From contig CACXMR010000018.1 in NCBI GenBank assembly GCA_902768825.1, positions 1 to 34,182 of the forward strand: 34,182 nt of DNA. The letters run 5' to 3'. Below, one piece after another: positions 12,607-21,218 of this stretch. Origin of the DNA: an uncultured Ruminococcus sp. GTDB lineage: Bacteria > Bacillota > Clostridia > Oscillospirales > Acutalibacteraceae. Below the pieces are notes generated by a model, which saw only the letters and a list, made by a program, of their open reading frames with translations, was not told the DNA's origin and ran no database searches. Numbering within the stretch: position 1 is the first letter of the stretch; every line of letters begins with the position of its first letter. A program made the position numbers and the translations under genes.

Positions 12607-13684
12607 TGTTTTTTACCTCCTGCATCATATCAATAAATTTATCAAAAAGGAAATCTGTATCCAGCGGACCTCCGCAGGCTTCGGGATGGAACTGAACGGT
12701 AAATGCGGGTCTGTCGGTATATGTTATACCCTCGCAGGTACCGTCGTTTGCATTTTTGAAGCTCATATATGCGTTATCCGGCAGTGTTTCCGGAAGGATC
12801 TCATAACCGTGGTTCTGGCTGGTAATATACACCCTGCCGGTCTTTGTATCAGTGGCAGGCTGGTTCTCTCCTCTGTGGCCATACTTGAGCTTCTTTGAGG
12901 ATGCGCCCATAGCCAGTGCGAAAAGCTGATGTCCAAGGCAGATACCGAAGGTAGGATATTTTTCCTCGCCGAGGATCCTGAGCTGCTCGATGATCTCGGA
13001 GTTGTCCTTAGGATCTCCGGGGCCGTTTGACAGCATGATGCCATCGGGATTCATAGCCTTGATCTCCTCTGCTGTCGTATATGCAGGAACGACTGTCACA
13101 TTGCAGCCTCTTTTTACAAGCTCGCAGCGGATATTCTTCTTTGTGCCGAAATCCATCAGCACAACATTATATTTTGCATTTTCAGCCTCAAAGAACTGCT
13201 TCTCCTTGCAGGTAACATACTTTACAGCAGGCTCGGACTTAAAGACCTTCAGTTCTTCAAAGTCGCTGTCCTGAGGCTCTGTATACATAAGCTTTGCATT
13301 CATTACACCGTATTCACGGACTGTCTTTGTAAGGCAGCGTGTGTCGATGCCATATATTCCGGGAATCTCGTTTTCCTTTAAATAGGCGTCAATCACACCC
13401 TCGCAACGGAAGTTGGAAGGCTGCTGACACCACTCTCTGACGATATAAGCCGAAAGAACGGGCTTTTTGCTTTCAAAATCGGAAGGAATAACACCATAGT
13501 TACCTATCAGCGGAAATGTCTGACAAACAAGCTGTCCGAAGTAGCTCGGATCGGTCAGAGTCTCAAGATATCCAGTAGTAGCAGTTGTAAAAACAAGCTC
13601 GCCGATGGATACTTTCTCTGCACCGAAAGCATAACCCTCATACACATCTCCGTTCTCCAAAATTAGATAGGCCTTTTTCTCCAT
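12599..13684 (-). CDS. carA: Carbamoyl-phosphate synthase small subunit
   Basis: CarA is the glutaminase subunit that feeds ammonia to CarB. The 361-residue length is normal. The N-terminal domain opens AYLILENGDVYEGYAFG; the class I amidotransferase domain has SNGPGDP, GICLGHQ with nucleophile Cys249, and His333/Glu335 in FHPEACGGP. AAAGGA precedes the ATG by about eleven bases. The stop lies inside the start of carB (8-base overlap), so the subunits are translationally coupled. Upstream are a leader with hairpins (13704-13799) and an ANTAR regulator gene in the same direction. Confidence 0.96.
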
Positions 13685-13703
13685 TTTCTACCAATCCTTT
13701 CCC

Positions 13704-13799
13704 GCGGAATAGATCCCGCATTTGTGATTTTGTCAGCGCCGTACAACGCACGGCATATTAGCATCCTGCCCCCACGAGGGAGCGGAGATAGCGCAGGAT
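13704..13799 (-). promoter_or_regulatory. Structured leader upstream of carA
   Basis: The 130-base gap between the ANTAR gene and carA has three possible hairpins. ATCCTGC (13763-13769) pairs with GCAGGAT (13793-13799) around an inner CCC/GGG; GCCGT (13738-13742) pairs with ACGGC (13750-13754); GCGG (13704-13707) pairs with CCGC (13716-13719). None has a T-run like a simple terminator, and I do not see a PyrR site or a clear pair of ANTAR hexaloops. It may be an attenuator or a processing site. Confidence 0.35.
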
Positions 13800-13814
13800 A
13801 AGAGAAATAAACTG

Positions 13815-14396
13815 TTAGTTTTCGTAGGTGCTCAGCAGACTTTTTGCGACCTCCGCCTTTGTGATGCGAAGATCCATTGCCTGCTTTTCGAGATACCTGT
13901 GCGCCTGGGACTCTGTCATTGAAAGGTATTCCATCAGAATACCCTTTGCACGGTTGACGAGACGGATTTCCTCATTCTGCTTCTGGAGCTTCACCTTTTC
14001 ATGTCTGATACCCCTGAGCCTGTTGAGGCTTACTCTGAGATATGTGATCGACTTATGGAAGACATATCTGGTGACGGGCTTTGCGATAACAAAAACCCCC
14101 GCCTCACACATATTCTTTTCGACCTGCAGCTCCTGCTCATGTCCTACAAAAAGCAGCACACAAGAATCCGTATTATGGGAGAGATAAGCAGCCAGCTCCT
14201 CGCTCTTCATATCCGGCAGAGGCGAATCCACCAGTATCAGATCGTATGGCCTCGAAAGTGCCAGCTCCCTGCCGTGTTCAGCGTCCTTAGCGCTGTCAGG
14301 CGAAAGCAGCTCCTCCTCCATCAGCAGCTTTGTCAGACCATCAATACTCTGACTTTTTGATGATATTATCAGAATACTCTCCAAATGCTCCGACAT
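13815..14396 (-). CDS. ANTAR-domain response regulator
   Basis: The product is a degenerate receiver-like domain (about 1-120; LILVDSPLPDMKSEELAAYL with a receiver-like Asp, and VFVIAKPVTRY with its Lys) followed by a coiled linker and a C-terminal ANTAR RNA-binding domain (NRAKGILMEYLSMTESQAHRYLEKQAMD). ANTAR proteins bind paired hairpins in nascent RNA and prevent termination; in Firmicutes and Actinobacteria they often act on nitrogen or amine genes. The start is uncertain: the frame opens at 14495, and I chose the ATG at 14396, which begins just before the receiver, but its GGAAGG touches the codon; a TTG four codons later is an alternative. It lies directly upstream of carA, so it may act on the car operon, which is inference. 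Confidence 0.8.
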   Translation of the reverse strand: MSEHLESILIISSKSQSIDGLTKLLMEEELLSPDSAKDAEHGRELALSRPYDLILVDSPLPDMKSEELAAYLSHNTDSCVLLFVGHEQELQVEKNMCEAGVFVIAKPVTRYVFHKSITYLRVSLNRLRGIRHEKVKLQKQNEEIRLVNRAKGILMEYLSMTESQAHRYLEKQAMDLRITKAEVAKSLLSTYEN

Positions 14397-14554
14397 CCTT
14401 CCCAGGTGTTTGAATATTTCCCTCAGGCAGAAACAACAGCTCAGCGCATAGCACATTAGTTGCCGCATTTCTACAGGAACCAATATTTTTGTCAAGAATG
14501 ACTGTTATATCAAACAGGCAGACTTCTCCCTATTGGTCTTATATTCAATTTATT

Positions 14555-14583
14555 ATAATAGCAGATTAATGTCGATTTGTCTA
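14555..14583 (-). promoter_or_regulatory. Possible promoter of the ANTAR/car operon
   Basis: TAGACA (14583-14578) and TATTAT (14560-14555) are 17 bases apart on the minus strand. It would leave a leader of about 150 bases before the chosen ANTAR start. Confidence 0.4.
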
Positions 14584-14750
14584 TCGTAAATTATTCACAA
14601 ATGTAAAAATATGTTCATTCATTATTTCCGCACAAATGACTACACCCCCAAATACAGCAAAAACCCCGGCAAGCTGTAATTTGACCACTCGTGGTTTCGG
14701 CTTGTATACAGAGCGGAACGTTGTGCAGCGAGCAACGCCACATTTGTTTT

Positions 14751-14786
14751 TTCAAAAAAAAGCCTGACTCCTTTCGGAATCAGGCT
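14751..14786 (-). terminator. Terminator of the ABC transporter gene
   Basis: On the minus strand AGCCTGATTCC (14786-14776) pairs with GGAGTCAGGCT (14771-14761), one mismatch, four-base loop, followed by a run of about eight T. Confidence 0.85.
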
Positions 14787-14856
14787 ACGCTCACATATTT
14801 GCGATGAAAGTAACAACCGGGAGAGTGCAGTTACAGTTTGTTTTTCTTTGCCGCCG

Positions 14857-17634
14857 CTATTCGGTGCGAAGGGCGGTGACGGGGTCACGCTTTGCAGCCT
14901 TGCGGGACGGAATAAGCCCGCCTATGAGAGTAAGCACTACGCTGAGTGCTACAAGGATTATCGCATGGCTCAACGGCAGGAATGCATTGACTGTGTCCAT
15001 GCCTGAGATAATGTGGATAACTACATTTATGGGTATCAGCATGAGCAAGGAGAAACCTATTCCTATCAGACCGGACAATAGCCCGATGATGAAGGTCTCA
15101 GCATTGAATACACGGGAGATGTTCCTCTTGGATGCACCGATGGCTCTCAGTATGCCGATCTCCTTTGTTCTCTCCAGTACGGAAATGTAGGTGATTATGC
15201 CGATCATTATGGAGGAAACTATCAGCGATACCGCAACAAAAGCCATGAGCACATATGATATCACGTTGATGATGGTGGTCACTGAGGACATCAGCAGACC
15301 AACGATATCCGTGTAGGTGATCCTGTCCTCCTCATCAACAGTTTTGTTGTATTCCTCTATGCACTCAGCTATCTTCTCTTTATTCTCGAAGCTGTCTGCA
15401 TAGATAGCTATGGATGATGGTGCGTCAACACTTACTACACCAAGCTTTGACAGGTTTTCGTCATAGCTTCCCGAAGAGATGTACTTGTTATAAAGACCTA
15501 TCAGCATCTCCTTGGATGTGGCTGAATCCTGTGACAGCAGGAAGCTGTCTACGACTGCCGCCATCTGCTCCTCGGTCATTTCCTCAGGCTTCATGGTCTG
15601 TGACGGCATCTGCTTGCCACGGGATGAAGCTTCCTTCTGGAGATTCTGATAAACCATAGTAAACAGCGCTGCCTTTTCACTGGTCTTGAGAGAAAGCAGA
15701 TACTGCTTTGCACTCTGAACCTTTTCATCGTCTGTTTCGGCCTTGAAGGGAATGCCGGAAAGCACGTTCTTGTCAGGTGAAGCGATCTGAGCCTTGACTA
15801 CCTCGCTGTTGTCGGTGTAGTTGATGATATAATCAGTCAACGCCCTTGTATAAGCTATGTTTGACTTGATGAAAGCCGTATCAACGCCCTCCTTGGGCTT
15901 GATTATGCCTGTGATGTGCAGCTTGACGGCACTTTTCAGCTTGTTTTCAATGCGAAGGGTGTCGCCGCTGATATCATCATAGGTGCCCCGGCTGTTTTTC
16001 TCATACATATCGCAGGCCGGAATGATATAATAATCCCTGCTGCAGATATCTGCATAATCGAGGCGTTTTTCCTCAAGCTTGATATCCTCGCTCTTGTCGA
16101 TGCTCCTGAGGATGTCACGATATTCGTTTGTTTTGAGGATTCCCAGCTTATACAGCGGAATGACAGGCACCTCGTTATTCTTGTCCAGCACCAGAACCAT
16201 CTCGTCATATTTTGTGGGCATCGAACCATAGACAATGTCGTAATTATCAGTTATGGCCTTGCTTATGCCTTTGCCGTCGGAGTCAGGGATCAGCTGTGAA
16301 TACACCTGAGAGCCGCCGAACATATTGGTTGCCGCTGCCGAAGAAAATGCCTCTGTACTTCCGTAGGACATCATCATGCCCACGTTTGTCTTCTGGAGCT
16401 CATCGTCTACGAGGGTGCTGCCGTCAGAGTTTACCAGCTGGTGGTCGTCGTCGTAGGAATAGAGTCCGAACTTTGTTGCGTAGGAGTAGACAATGCCGTT
16501 GCCGCCCACATACTTATGTATCTCGCTTTTATCGTCGTCAAGATACTTTTTAAAGCGGGTCAGGTTGTTCTCGGTCACAGTGGTGGACATATCCACCAGC
16601 ATCTGCATCCTTCTCGGATTGGAATAAACTGCGTTCATATCATGGGTAATATCAACACTCCGGTCGGGATCCTCAATATTCATAAAGCTGCTGATATCGA
16701 TGGTCTCGGCATCTATCGTTATGGGGTATGAGGACATTGTATCCCGCTGGATATCCGTAATATAAGCATTAACGCCGGATGAGAGGGACTGTATCAGGGC
16801 TATGCCTATGATACCGATAGAACCCGCAAATGAGGTAAGGATCGTTCTGCCCTTTTTGGTCCTGAGGTTGTTGAAGCTCAGGGACAGAGATGTCAGAAAC
16901 GACATCGATGACCGTCCCATGTTTTTATGAACAGGGGGAGTCGTTTCCTCTTCGACCTGGCAGGGGTTAGTGTCCCCTATTATCCTTCCGTCGCTCAGGC
17001 GGACTATCCTTGTGGCATACTTGTCGGCAAGCTCGGGATTGTGAGTAACCATAATAACCAGCCTGTCCTTGGCCACCTCATTAAGCAGCTCCATGACCTG
17101 GACGCTGGTTTCACTGTCAAGAGCGCCGGTAGGCTCATCGGCAAGAAGTATATCCGGGTCATTTACAAGTGCTCTTGCAATGGCAACTCTCTGCATCTGA
17201 CCGCCTGAAAGCTGATTCGGCCTTTTGTGTGTCTGATCGCCGAGGCCCACCTTTTCAAGAGCTTCCCTCGCCCTCTTTTTTCTTTCGGAGCGGGAAACGC
17301 CTGAAATCGTCAGCGCCAGCTCCACGTTTGACAGCACTGACTGATGAGGAATTAGATTATAGCTCTGAAAAACAAATCCGATAGTATGATTGCGATAGGA
17401 ATCCCAGTCCCTGTCCTTATACTTCTTAGTGGAGATACCGTTGATTATCAGATCACCGCTGTCGTAGCGGTCAAGCCCTCCGACTATATTCAGCAGGGTC
17501 GTTTTTCCCGACCCGCTGGGGCCAAGCACAGCAACAAACTCATTATCCCTGAAGCTGAGGCTCACGTCATCAAGAGCGGTCTGTGTCAGCTCTCCGGTGA
17601 CGTATTTCTTATTTATATTTTTAATTGTCAGCAA
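14857..17634 (-). CDS. MacB-like ABC transporter, ATPase and FtsX permease in one chain
   Basis: This 925-residue protein joins an ATPase (1-230) to an FtsX/MacB-type permease. The ATPase has Walker A GPSGSGKT (38-45), Q-loop FQSYNL, signature LSGGQ (142-146), Walker B ILLADEPTG (162-170) and H-loop His198. A first membrane segment lies at about 260-285, followed by a large extracytoplasmic domain of about 500 residues and three C-terminal membrane segments ending in GLIPSRKAAKRDPVTALRTE. The MacB class moves lipoproteins, peptides or antibiotics, or signals across the membrane (mechanotransmission), rather than importing nutrients; the substrate is unknown. Start is TTG at 17634 with AAAGGAGGT seven bases upstream. 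No adjacent two-component system or partner is present. It has its own promoter and terminator, so it is a single-gene transcript. Confidence 0.88.
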   Translation of the reverse strand: MLTIKNINKKYVTGELTQTALDDVSLSFRDNEFVAVLGPSGSGKTTLLNIVGGLDRYDSGDLIINGISTKKYKDRDWDSYRNHTIGFVFQSYNLIPHQSVLSNVELALTISGVSRSERKKRAREALEKVGLGDQTHKRPNQLSGGQMQRVAIARALVNDPDILLADEPTGALDSETSVQVMELLNEVAKDRLVIMVTHNPELADKYATRIVRLSDGRIIGDTNPCQVEEETTPPVHKNMGRSSMSFLTSLSLSFNNLRTKKGRTILTSFAGSIGIIGIALIQSLSSGVNAYITDIQRDTMSSYPITIDAETIDISSFMNIEDPDRSVDITHDMNAVYSNPRRMQMLVDMSTTVTENNLTRFKKYLDDDKSEIHKYVGGNGIVYSYATKFGLYSYDDDHQLVNSDGSTLVDDELQKTNVGMMMSYGSTEAFSSAAATNMFGGSQVYSQLIPDSDGKGISKAITDNYDIVYGSMPTKYDEMVLVLDKNNEVPVIPLYKLGILKTNEYRDILRSIDKSEDIKLEEKRLDYADICSRDYYIIPACDMYEKNSRGTYDDISGDTLRIENKLKSAVKLHITGIIKPKEGVDTAFIKSNIAYTRALTDYIINYTDNSEVVKAQIASPDKNVLSGIPFKAETDDEKVQSAKQYLLSLKTSEKAALFTMVYQNLQKEASSRGKQMPSQTMKPEEMTEEQMAAVVDSFLLSQDSATSKEMLIGLYNKYISSGSYDENLSKLGVVSVDAPSSIAIYADSFENKEKIAECIEEYNKTVDEEDRITYTDIVGLLMSSVTTIINVISYVLMAFVAVSLIVSSIMIGIITYISVLERTKEIGILRAIGASKRNISRVFNAETFIIGLLSGLIGIGFSLLMLIPINVVIHIISGMDTVNAFLPLSHAIILVALSVVLTLIGGLIPSRKAAKRDPVTALRTE

Positions 17635-17672
17635 GCGCCTTACCTCCTTTTCACTCGTTCTCTCATTGGCAG

Positions 17673-17731
17673 GAAGTGCCTGTCAAAGCACTTCGTTAAA
17701 GTATTATATCATAAAAGAAGTATATGTGTAA
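17673..17731 (-). promoter_or_regulatory. Promoter and inverted repeat of the ABC transporter gene
   Basis: On the minus strand TTACAC (17731-17726) and TATAAT (17708-17703) are 17 bases apart. Just downstream, near the expected transcript start, GAAGTGC (17673-17679) and GCACTTC (17688-17694) form a perfect 7-base inverted repeat with an 8-base spacer. It could be an operator or a 5' hairpin. Confidence 0.5.
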
Positions 17732-17761
17732 ATATTGCATCAAAAAATTATCTTTATAAAG

Positions 17762-18172
17762 CTAAGGCACAAGTATATCAACAGGAAAGATATTTCTGAC
17801 CACCGCAAAGATCAGCAGCACAGCAACAAGCACAAAGATCAGCACGTTTTCTGTCCTGCTCAGTTCCTTGTCTCCGTAACGGATATATCTGTACCAGTGC
17901 CTGACCACACCCGCCAGAAAGAACGGAAGCACACAAAAAACCACGCAGTTAGATGAAAAAGCAGCGCAGAAATCAAGCTTCAGCATATACATAAACATCC
18001 TGCTTATTCCGCAGCCGGGACAATACAGTCCGGTCAGTGACTTAAAGGGGCATGGTATGCCAAAGCCTGCTATAAAGTAAAACAGAGAATAAATAAAGCC
18101 TATCGCCAAAAGGATGGCCATAGGCTTCATTACTTGTAATAGTCGTTTTTTCAATCCCGAAACAAAAATCAA
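17762..18172 (-). CDS. DUF2752 membrane protein
   Basis: The 136-residue protein has the DUF2752 hallmark CPFKSLTGLYCPGCGISRMF, with three cysteines after an N-terminal membrane segment (AILLAIGFIYSLFYFIAG), and two further membrane segments near 75-90 and 110-125. The family has no settled function; the CxxCG motif suggests metal or thiol chemistry. The start ATG overlaps the stop of the DUF4234 gene in an ATGA. DUF4234/DUF2752 pairs are common in Firmicutes, and these two likely act together. Confidence 0.85.
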   Translation of the reverse strand: MIFVSGLKKRLLQVMKPMAILLAIGFIYSLFYFIAGFGIPCPFKSLTGLYCPGCGISRMFMYMLKLDFCAAFSSNCVVFCVLPFFLAGVVRHWYRYIRYGDKELSRTENVLIFVLVAVLLIFAVVRNIFPVDILVP

Positions 18173-18537
18173 GCAGTCTTGTTGCCGTTGTCGTAGTCAA
18201 CAAGGGTGTTGATGTCGTTCTGGATAAGGCACCATGCAACGATGGAGATAACGATGTAGAGGATGAGGTAGAGAACAGCCTTGCTGTCGCCACCGGGAAT
18301 GCCTCTCATTCTGTAAGCGTCCTCGATCTGCTTGCCTCTCTTATAAGCCCAGTAGATGCCATAGATGCCGCAGGTAACGATTGTGAGCAGGAAAGCAATA
18401 CCTGCTGATGTGTCCTGAGTGTCATTTGCGAGAGCCTTTGTTGAGTTGTGAACATTGATGAACCAGATGATACCATAGATACCAAAGGTTACGATCGTAA
18501 GGATAACGCAAAGTGGAATACTTTTCTTTTCTACCAT
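18169..18537 (-). CDS. DUF4234 membrane protein
   Basis: This 122-residue protein matches DUF4234: repeated TFGIYGIIWF and TCGIYGIYWAYKRGKQIE motifs, three or four short membrane segments and a GGDSKAVLYL loop. Function is unknown. It starts at ATG 18537 just after GGAGGAAT and is the first gene of a two-gene operon with the DUF2752 protein. Confidence 0.85.
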   Translation of the reverse strand: MVEKKSIPLCVILTIVTFGIYGIIWFINVHNSTKALANDTQDTSAGIAFLLTIVTCGIYGIYWAYKRGKQIEDAYRMRGIPGGDSKAVLYLILYIVISIVAWCLIQNDINTLVDYDNGNKTA

Positions 18538-18585
18538 GGTACAATTCCTCCAATAATTTTTTCAGGGGTGTCCCCCATACTGAAC

Positions 18586-18615
18586 ATTTTACAATAACCT
18601 GTAATAATTTGTCAA
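18586..18615 (-). promoter_or_regulatory. Promoter of the DUF4234/DUF2752 operon
   Basis: A perfect TTGACA (18615-18610) and TAAAAT (18591-18586) are 18 bases apart on the minus strand, 48 bases upstream of the DUF4234 start. Confidence 0.7.
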
Positions 18616-18728
18616 TAATACAGTCAAAAAAAAATACTACCAGTCTTTTTTCAATAATCGCCCCGTATTTTCACATATATTCATAAAACGACGCTGATTT
18701 CTATTCATCATTCACATTTTTTCAGCCA

Positions 18729-19643
18729 TCAATAGTGTTCCTTCATTTCCCTGACAACATCGTCGATCTTTTCACGGGTGGCAAGACCCGAGCAAAAGGC
18801 CGTTGCATTTGCGCAGGCTGTGCCAAGCATAAGGGCTTCCTCATAGCTTCCGGTTCTGTCATAGCCGGCAATAAAGCCTGCCACAAGAGAATTGCCGGAG
18901 CCTACGGTGTTGACAATCCTGCGCTTCACGTTTTCCATTCTGTGCACCTTGTTGTTTGAATCAACGAGCATCACTCCGTCAGACCCAAGCGAAATCAGCA
19001 CATTCATGGCTCCCAGCTTTTTCAGCTCAAAGGCACATTCGATCACATCCTTGTCATCACGCATATCCTTTACGAATATTTCCGAAAGCTCCTGCTTGTT
19101 TGGCTTGATAAGGAAGGGCTTAAACTTCAGGCAGTCGGTCAGAAGCTTCTTTCTTGCATCAACCACTATCCTGATCTTCCTGTCCCTGAGCCTTTCAAGG
19201 ATGCGGACGTATGTATCGTTTCCCAGGGGCTTTGGTATTGCCCCGGCGATAACTACGGTGTCTCCGTCCTGCACACAGCTCAGCTTGTCAAGCAGCAGCC
19301 CGAATTCCTCCTCGCTGATATCCGGTCCCTGACAGTTGATCTCGCTCTCCTCAAGCGCCTTTATCTTTACGTTTATGCGGGAATTTCCGTCCCTGAGCCT
19401 AATAAAATCAGCATTGACCCCCATCCTTTCAAGACCGCTGACAATAGCATCACCTGTAAAGCCTGCTACAAACCCAAAGGCGGTGCTCTCAATCCCCAGC
19501 TCGGAGAGAACCACGGATACGTTTATGCCCTTACCGCCGACATAAAATTCCTCACTGCTTGTGCGGTTGGTAATGCCCTTTGTAAAGCTTTTCATCCTCA
19601 CTATGTAGTCAATCGAGGGATTGAGGGTAATAGTGTATATCAT
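18729..19643 (-). CDS. fruK: 1-phosphofructokinase-like PfkB kinase, catalytic Asp replaced
   Basis: The 304-residue protein belongs to the PfkB/FruK group, which phosphorylates fructose 1-phosphate to the 1,6-bisphosphate. It has NPSIDYIV, the glycine-rich GGKGINVSVVLSELG (36-50), SRINVKIK and KPNKQEL. The frame opens at 19715, but the ATG at 19643 gives the family start MIYTITLNPS and overlaps the deoR stop (ATGA). In the family's second signature, (N/D)TVG(A/S)GDS, the Asp is the catalytic base; here the text is NTVGSGNSLVAG, with Asn251 in its place. The substrate-loop GSxPxG is also altered (AGAIPKPLG). It may be a weak or different kinase, or a regulatory paralogue. No fructose PTS gene follows. 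Confidence 0.8.
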   Translation of the reverse strand: MIYTITLNPSIDYIVRMKSFTKGITNRTSSEEFYVGGKGINVSVVLSELGIESTAFGFVAGFTGDAIVSGLERMGVNADFIRLRDGNSRINVKIKALEESEINCQGPDISEEEFGLLLDKLSCVQDGDTVVIAGAIPKPLGNDTYVRILERLRDRKIRIVVDARKKLLTDCLKFKPFLIKPNKQELSEIFVKDMRDDKDVIECAFELKKLGAMNVLISLGSDGVMLVDSNNKVHRMENVKRRIVNTVGSGNSLVAGFIAGYDRTGSYEEALMLGTACANATAFCSGLATREKIDDVVREMKEHY

Positions 19644-20389
19644 AGAACCGCCTCCTTTACGATTGTCTTTTCTGCAATGCCGCTGCCAATGATCCTGTCC
19701 GTAATAATGCTGCACTTTGAAACCATGGAGAAGGTCACAGGGAATATCCTGCCGAACTTGGTGTGATCGGCCAGCACAAAGGCCGTCGAGCTTCTTTTTA
19801 TTGCCATTTCCTTTACGGCGGCCTCCTCGCTGTCCGGGGTAGTAAAGCCGGCATCCTGATCAATGCCGTTAGTGCCGATAAAGGCCTTTGTAAAATGGAA
19901 CCTCTCAAGGGCTCTCACACCGTCCGCACCGGCAACGCAGGCATTTTTTTGTTTGATGGAGCCTCCTAACATGATAGTTCGCAGCCCCCGTGCCATGAGC
20001 CTCTGGGCATGAACTATCCCGTTTGTCACAAAAAGCGCCTTTGTTGCTCCTATGTGGCCGACAAGCCTCTGGGTCGTGGAGCCTGAGTCGATATAGACAA
20101 AATCATCATCCTTTATAAGTGTAGCGGCATACCTTCCGATCTGCTCCTTTTCATCGGGCATTATGCGGTCACGCTCTGCAGCAGCCGGTTCGTTTATTCC
20201 CTCTATCTGCATCAGCGATACCGCTCCGCCAAACACCTTTTTGAGTCTCCCCTCTTTGTCAAGCACGCTCAGGTCCCGGCGTATGGTGGATTCGGAGATA
20301 TTTGTAAACTGTGCAAGCTCCGATACCGTCGCCACATCCTGTCTGCTCAGAAGGTCGAGTATCAGCCTGTGTCTCTCCTGTGTCAGCAT
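19640..20389 (-). CDS. DeoR-family transcriptional regulator
   Basis: The 249-residue protein has an N-terminal winged helix (RHRLILDLLSRQD, SELAQFTNISESTIRRDLSVLDKEG) and the C-terminal sugar-phosphate sensor domain of DeoR repressors (FVYIDSGSTTQRL, FVTNGIVHAQRL, MLGGSIKQKNACVAG, KAFIGTNGI, TAFVLADHTKFG). Neighbouring the FruK-like gene (ATGA overlap), it is in the usual FruR position and probably senses fructose 1-phosphate or a relative. It follows the membrane-anchored gene with a 41-base gap and no terminator, so the pair seems to sit at the end of the phoH-mutS2 operon; an internal promoter is possible but none is convincing. Confidence 0.9.
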   Translation of the reverse strand: MLTQERHRLILDLLSRQDVATVSELAQFTNISESTIRRDLSVLDKEGRLKKVFGGAVSLMQIEGINEPAAAERDRIMPDEKEQIGRYAATLIKDDDFVYIDSGSTTQRLVGHIGATKALFVTNGIVHAQRLMARGLRTIMLGGSIKQKNACVAGADGVRALERFHFTKAFIGTNGIDQDAGFTTPDSEEAAVKEMAIKRSSTAFVLADHTKFGRIFPVTFSMVSKCSIITDRIIGSGIAEKTIVKEAVL

Positions 20390-20430
20390 TATTATTCACC
20401 TTCATTATCTGCTTTGTGCCGACGGGTCAG

Positions 20431-21189
20431 TTAAGAAAAAAAATCCGCCAGCTTATCCTTTATCTTATCCTTCAAATCACTCAGCTTGTCTCCGATATAG
20501 CCTTTTATCTGCTCTCTGCCCTCTTCTGATAAAAGATAGTCCTTGACTGCTGAGATGACCTCCCTGGTAAGGCTGTTGGTCTTGCAATGCACGAAACCGT
20601 CATCAGGGTCAAATCTTTCAAGCCTGAGCGAAAGGGAAAAGTTCTTACCCTCATAAGTGTATTCGGTCTTTATATATAGCACATCGTCATAATAGTCCAC
20701 CAGCAGCGAGCTTTTAGCAAAATCCCTCAGCAGCGAGTCAATCACCAGTTTGTGGACGTGCAGCTCTCCCAGCTTTACATCACTGACCCTGACGGCTGTA
20801 ACGCCCCTTTCGGGAATAAGCTCTATCTGTGCTTTGGCAGAAAGCGCCTGCTCCCTGTCCATGTTGAATATCCTTGCATAAATCTCTGAAGGGCCATCCT
20901 TGTGAAAATATACCCTGACCCTCCTGAGAAACTTATTTTCAGAGCACAAAGACTTGAACAAATAGGTATTGATCTGAGCTTCTGTCAGTTCAAACTCTGA
21001 CCCTGTAAGGGCATTCTTCAGAAGGGTAACAAGAAAACTGTCATCCTCCTCCGTAAGTGTATATTTATCGCTGATGTTGTCCTGATTGATCAGGTACAGG
21101 CACACTCCGCCGAAGGTCATAACACCTGCCAGGATAACAGCTATCGTCACAAGGACTATCCTCGTAGCAAGCCTTTTCCTCTTTGCCAT
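20431..21189 (-). CDS. Single-pass membrane protein, unknown (YpmS/DUF2140-like layout)
   Basis: The 252-residue protein has a basic N terminus, one membrane segment (about 9-34) and an extracytoplasmic domain. The line FELTEAQINTYLFKSL, the beta-rich middle (GELHVHKLVIDSLL, FSLSLRLERFDPDDGFV) and the amphipathic, Lys/Asp-rich tail resemble YpmS/DUF2140-like proteins, but the match is by layout and not firm. It follows mutS2 by 30 bases, so it is probably cotranscribed with it. Confidence 0.7.
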   Translation of the reverse strand: MAKRKRLATRIVLVTIAVILAGVMTFGGVCLYLINQDNISDKYTLTEEDDSFLVTLLKNALTGSEFELTEAQINTYLFKSLCSENKFLRRVRVYFHKDGPSEIYARIFNMDREQALSAKAQIELIPERGVTAVRVSDVKLGELHVHKLVIDSLLRDFAKSSLLVDYYDDVLYIKTEYTYEGKNFSLSLRLERFDPDDGFVHCKTNSLTREVISAVKDYLLSEEGREQIKGYIGDKLSDLKDKIKDKLADFFS

Positions 21190-21218
21190 AGCATCACCTT
21201 TTCCTGTTTACAATGATG

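Larger units (their letters stand above)
14397..14856. other. Gene-poor spacer with a promoter and a terminator
   Basis: No convincing gene lies here. It holds the promoter of the ANTAR gene, the 3' terminator of the ABC transporter gene and AT-rich spacer sequence. Small minus-strand frames overlapping the ABC transporter's end are shadows of it. Confidence 0.6.

Noticed and set aside
13704-13799. PyrR binding site or ANTAR paired hexaloops in the carA leader.
   Set aside because: Hairpins exist but neither the PyrR consensus nor six-base loops with A1/G4 is visible, so only a generic leader is listed.
14640-14888. An 82-codon minus-strand frame.
   Set aside because: It overlaps the end and terminator of the ABC transporter in another frame and has no ribosome site or family signal.
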